Shown here: piece by piece, positions 5,541-5,636 of the stretch | Layout: each line of letters opens with the position of its first letter | Position numbering within the stretch: position 1 is the stretch's first letter | Translations under genes and position numbers: made by a program | Source of the DNA: Bacteroidetes bacterium QS_8_64_10 | GTDB taxonomy: Bacteria > Bacteroidota > Rhodothermia > Rhodothermales > Salinibacteraceae | Direction of reading: 5' to 3' | NCBI GenBank assembly: GCA_003022505.1 | Contig: PXTQ01000012.1 | Span: 1 to 5,636, forward strand | DNA: 5,636 nt | Notes under the pieces: generated by a model | What the model saw: the letters and a program-made list of their open reading frames with translations, nothing else | Database searches by the model: none | Told to the model about the DNA's origin: nothing

Positions 5541-5600
5541 GTCATGCTGAACTTGATTCAGGATCTCCAACAATTCGGCTTCTCGGTTTCTGATGGAGAT
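5541..5600. repeat. Dispersed-repeat-like palindrome (GTCATGCTGAACTTGATTCA type)
   Basis: CTGAACTTGATTCAG (5547-5561) is a short inverted repeat, CTGAA facing TTCAG. A wider pair, ATCTCCA (5563-5569) and TGGAGAT (5594-5600), brackets a 24-base loop. From memory, GTCATnCTGAACTTGnTTCAG sequences recur in intergenic regions of many Bacteroidota-type and environmental genomes, usually as full inverted pairs. Here the right half appears truncated. Confidence 0.55.
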
Positions 5601-5602
5601 TG

Positions 5603-5618
5603 TGCGCCCTACGGCGCA
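5603..5618. terminator. Possible hairpin TGCGCC-CTAC-GGCGCA
   Basis: A perfect 6-bp GC-rich stem with a 4-base loop lies about 140 bp downstream of the methyltransferase stop. No T-run follows on either strand, so a role as an intrinsic terminator is only a possibility. Confidence 0.3.
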
Positions 5619-5636
5619 GATCGGACACCCGCATCG

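Larger units (their letters stand above)
5465..5636. other. Gene-free tail downstream of the methyltransferase
   Basis: No credible coding frame is visible on either strand. From about 5541 it holds a dispersed-repeat-like palindrome, followed by a GC-rich hairpin. The stretch 5465-5540 shows nothing I can name. Confidence 0.5.

Overview
This 5.6-kb window is GC-rich bacterial chromosome with ordinary housekeeping genes and unusually repeat-rich spacers. The fused E1 alpha/beta 2-oxoacid dehydrogenase, the lipoprotein with a GGC-x-EHxF core, and the general lack of Shine-Dalgarno sequences suggest a Bacteroidota/Rhodothermota-type organism, perhaps near Rhodothermales or Salinibacter. This placement is inferred from family resemblance; no marker gene fixes it.

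Layout, left to right. (1) 1-358, minus strand: 5' part of a gene that runs off the left edge, possibly a universal-stress-protein-like alpha/beta fold. (2) 357-2406, plus strand: a fused E1 alpha/beta gene of a 2-oxoacid dehydrogenase complex. It is split into two reading frames by an exact 13-bp tandem duplication at 1948-1973. (3) 2407-2712: a convergent spacer with a compound inverted repeat and a palindrome built of 7-bp words. (4) 2713-3195, minus strand: a small secreted lipoprotein. (5) 3196-3398: a divergent spacer with an array of degenerate 8-bp words. (6) 3399-4776, plus strand: gatB, missing about 38-39 internal codons and changing frame at 3882-3888. (7) 4777-4906: a second copy of the 7-bp-word palindrome. 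(8) 4907-5464, plus strand: a SAM-dependent methyltransferase. (9) 5465-5636: a gene-free tail with a dispersed-repeat-like palindrome and a GC-rich hairpin.

The genes do not form one pathway. E1 serves oxidative decarboxylation of 2-oxo acids. GatB serves tRNA-dependent glutamine/asparagine formation. The lipoprotein is of unknown role, and the methyltransferase probably modifies a lipid, rRNA or small molecule. No defence system, mobile-element transposase, CRISPR array, tRNA or rRNA is visible.

Two things deserve attention. Two conserved genes are both broken within 2 kb, at similar CGCTGCG-rich microrepeats, which points to assembly or sequencing error or to real decay. There is also a set of short-word arrays (period 7 or 8 bp): two share one palindromic architecture, and two others use unrelated words.
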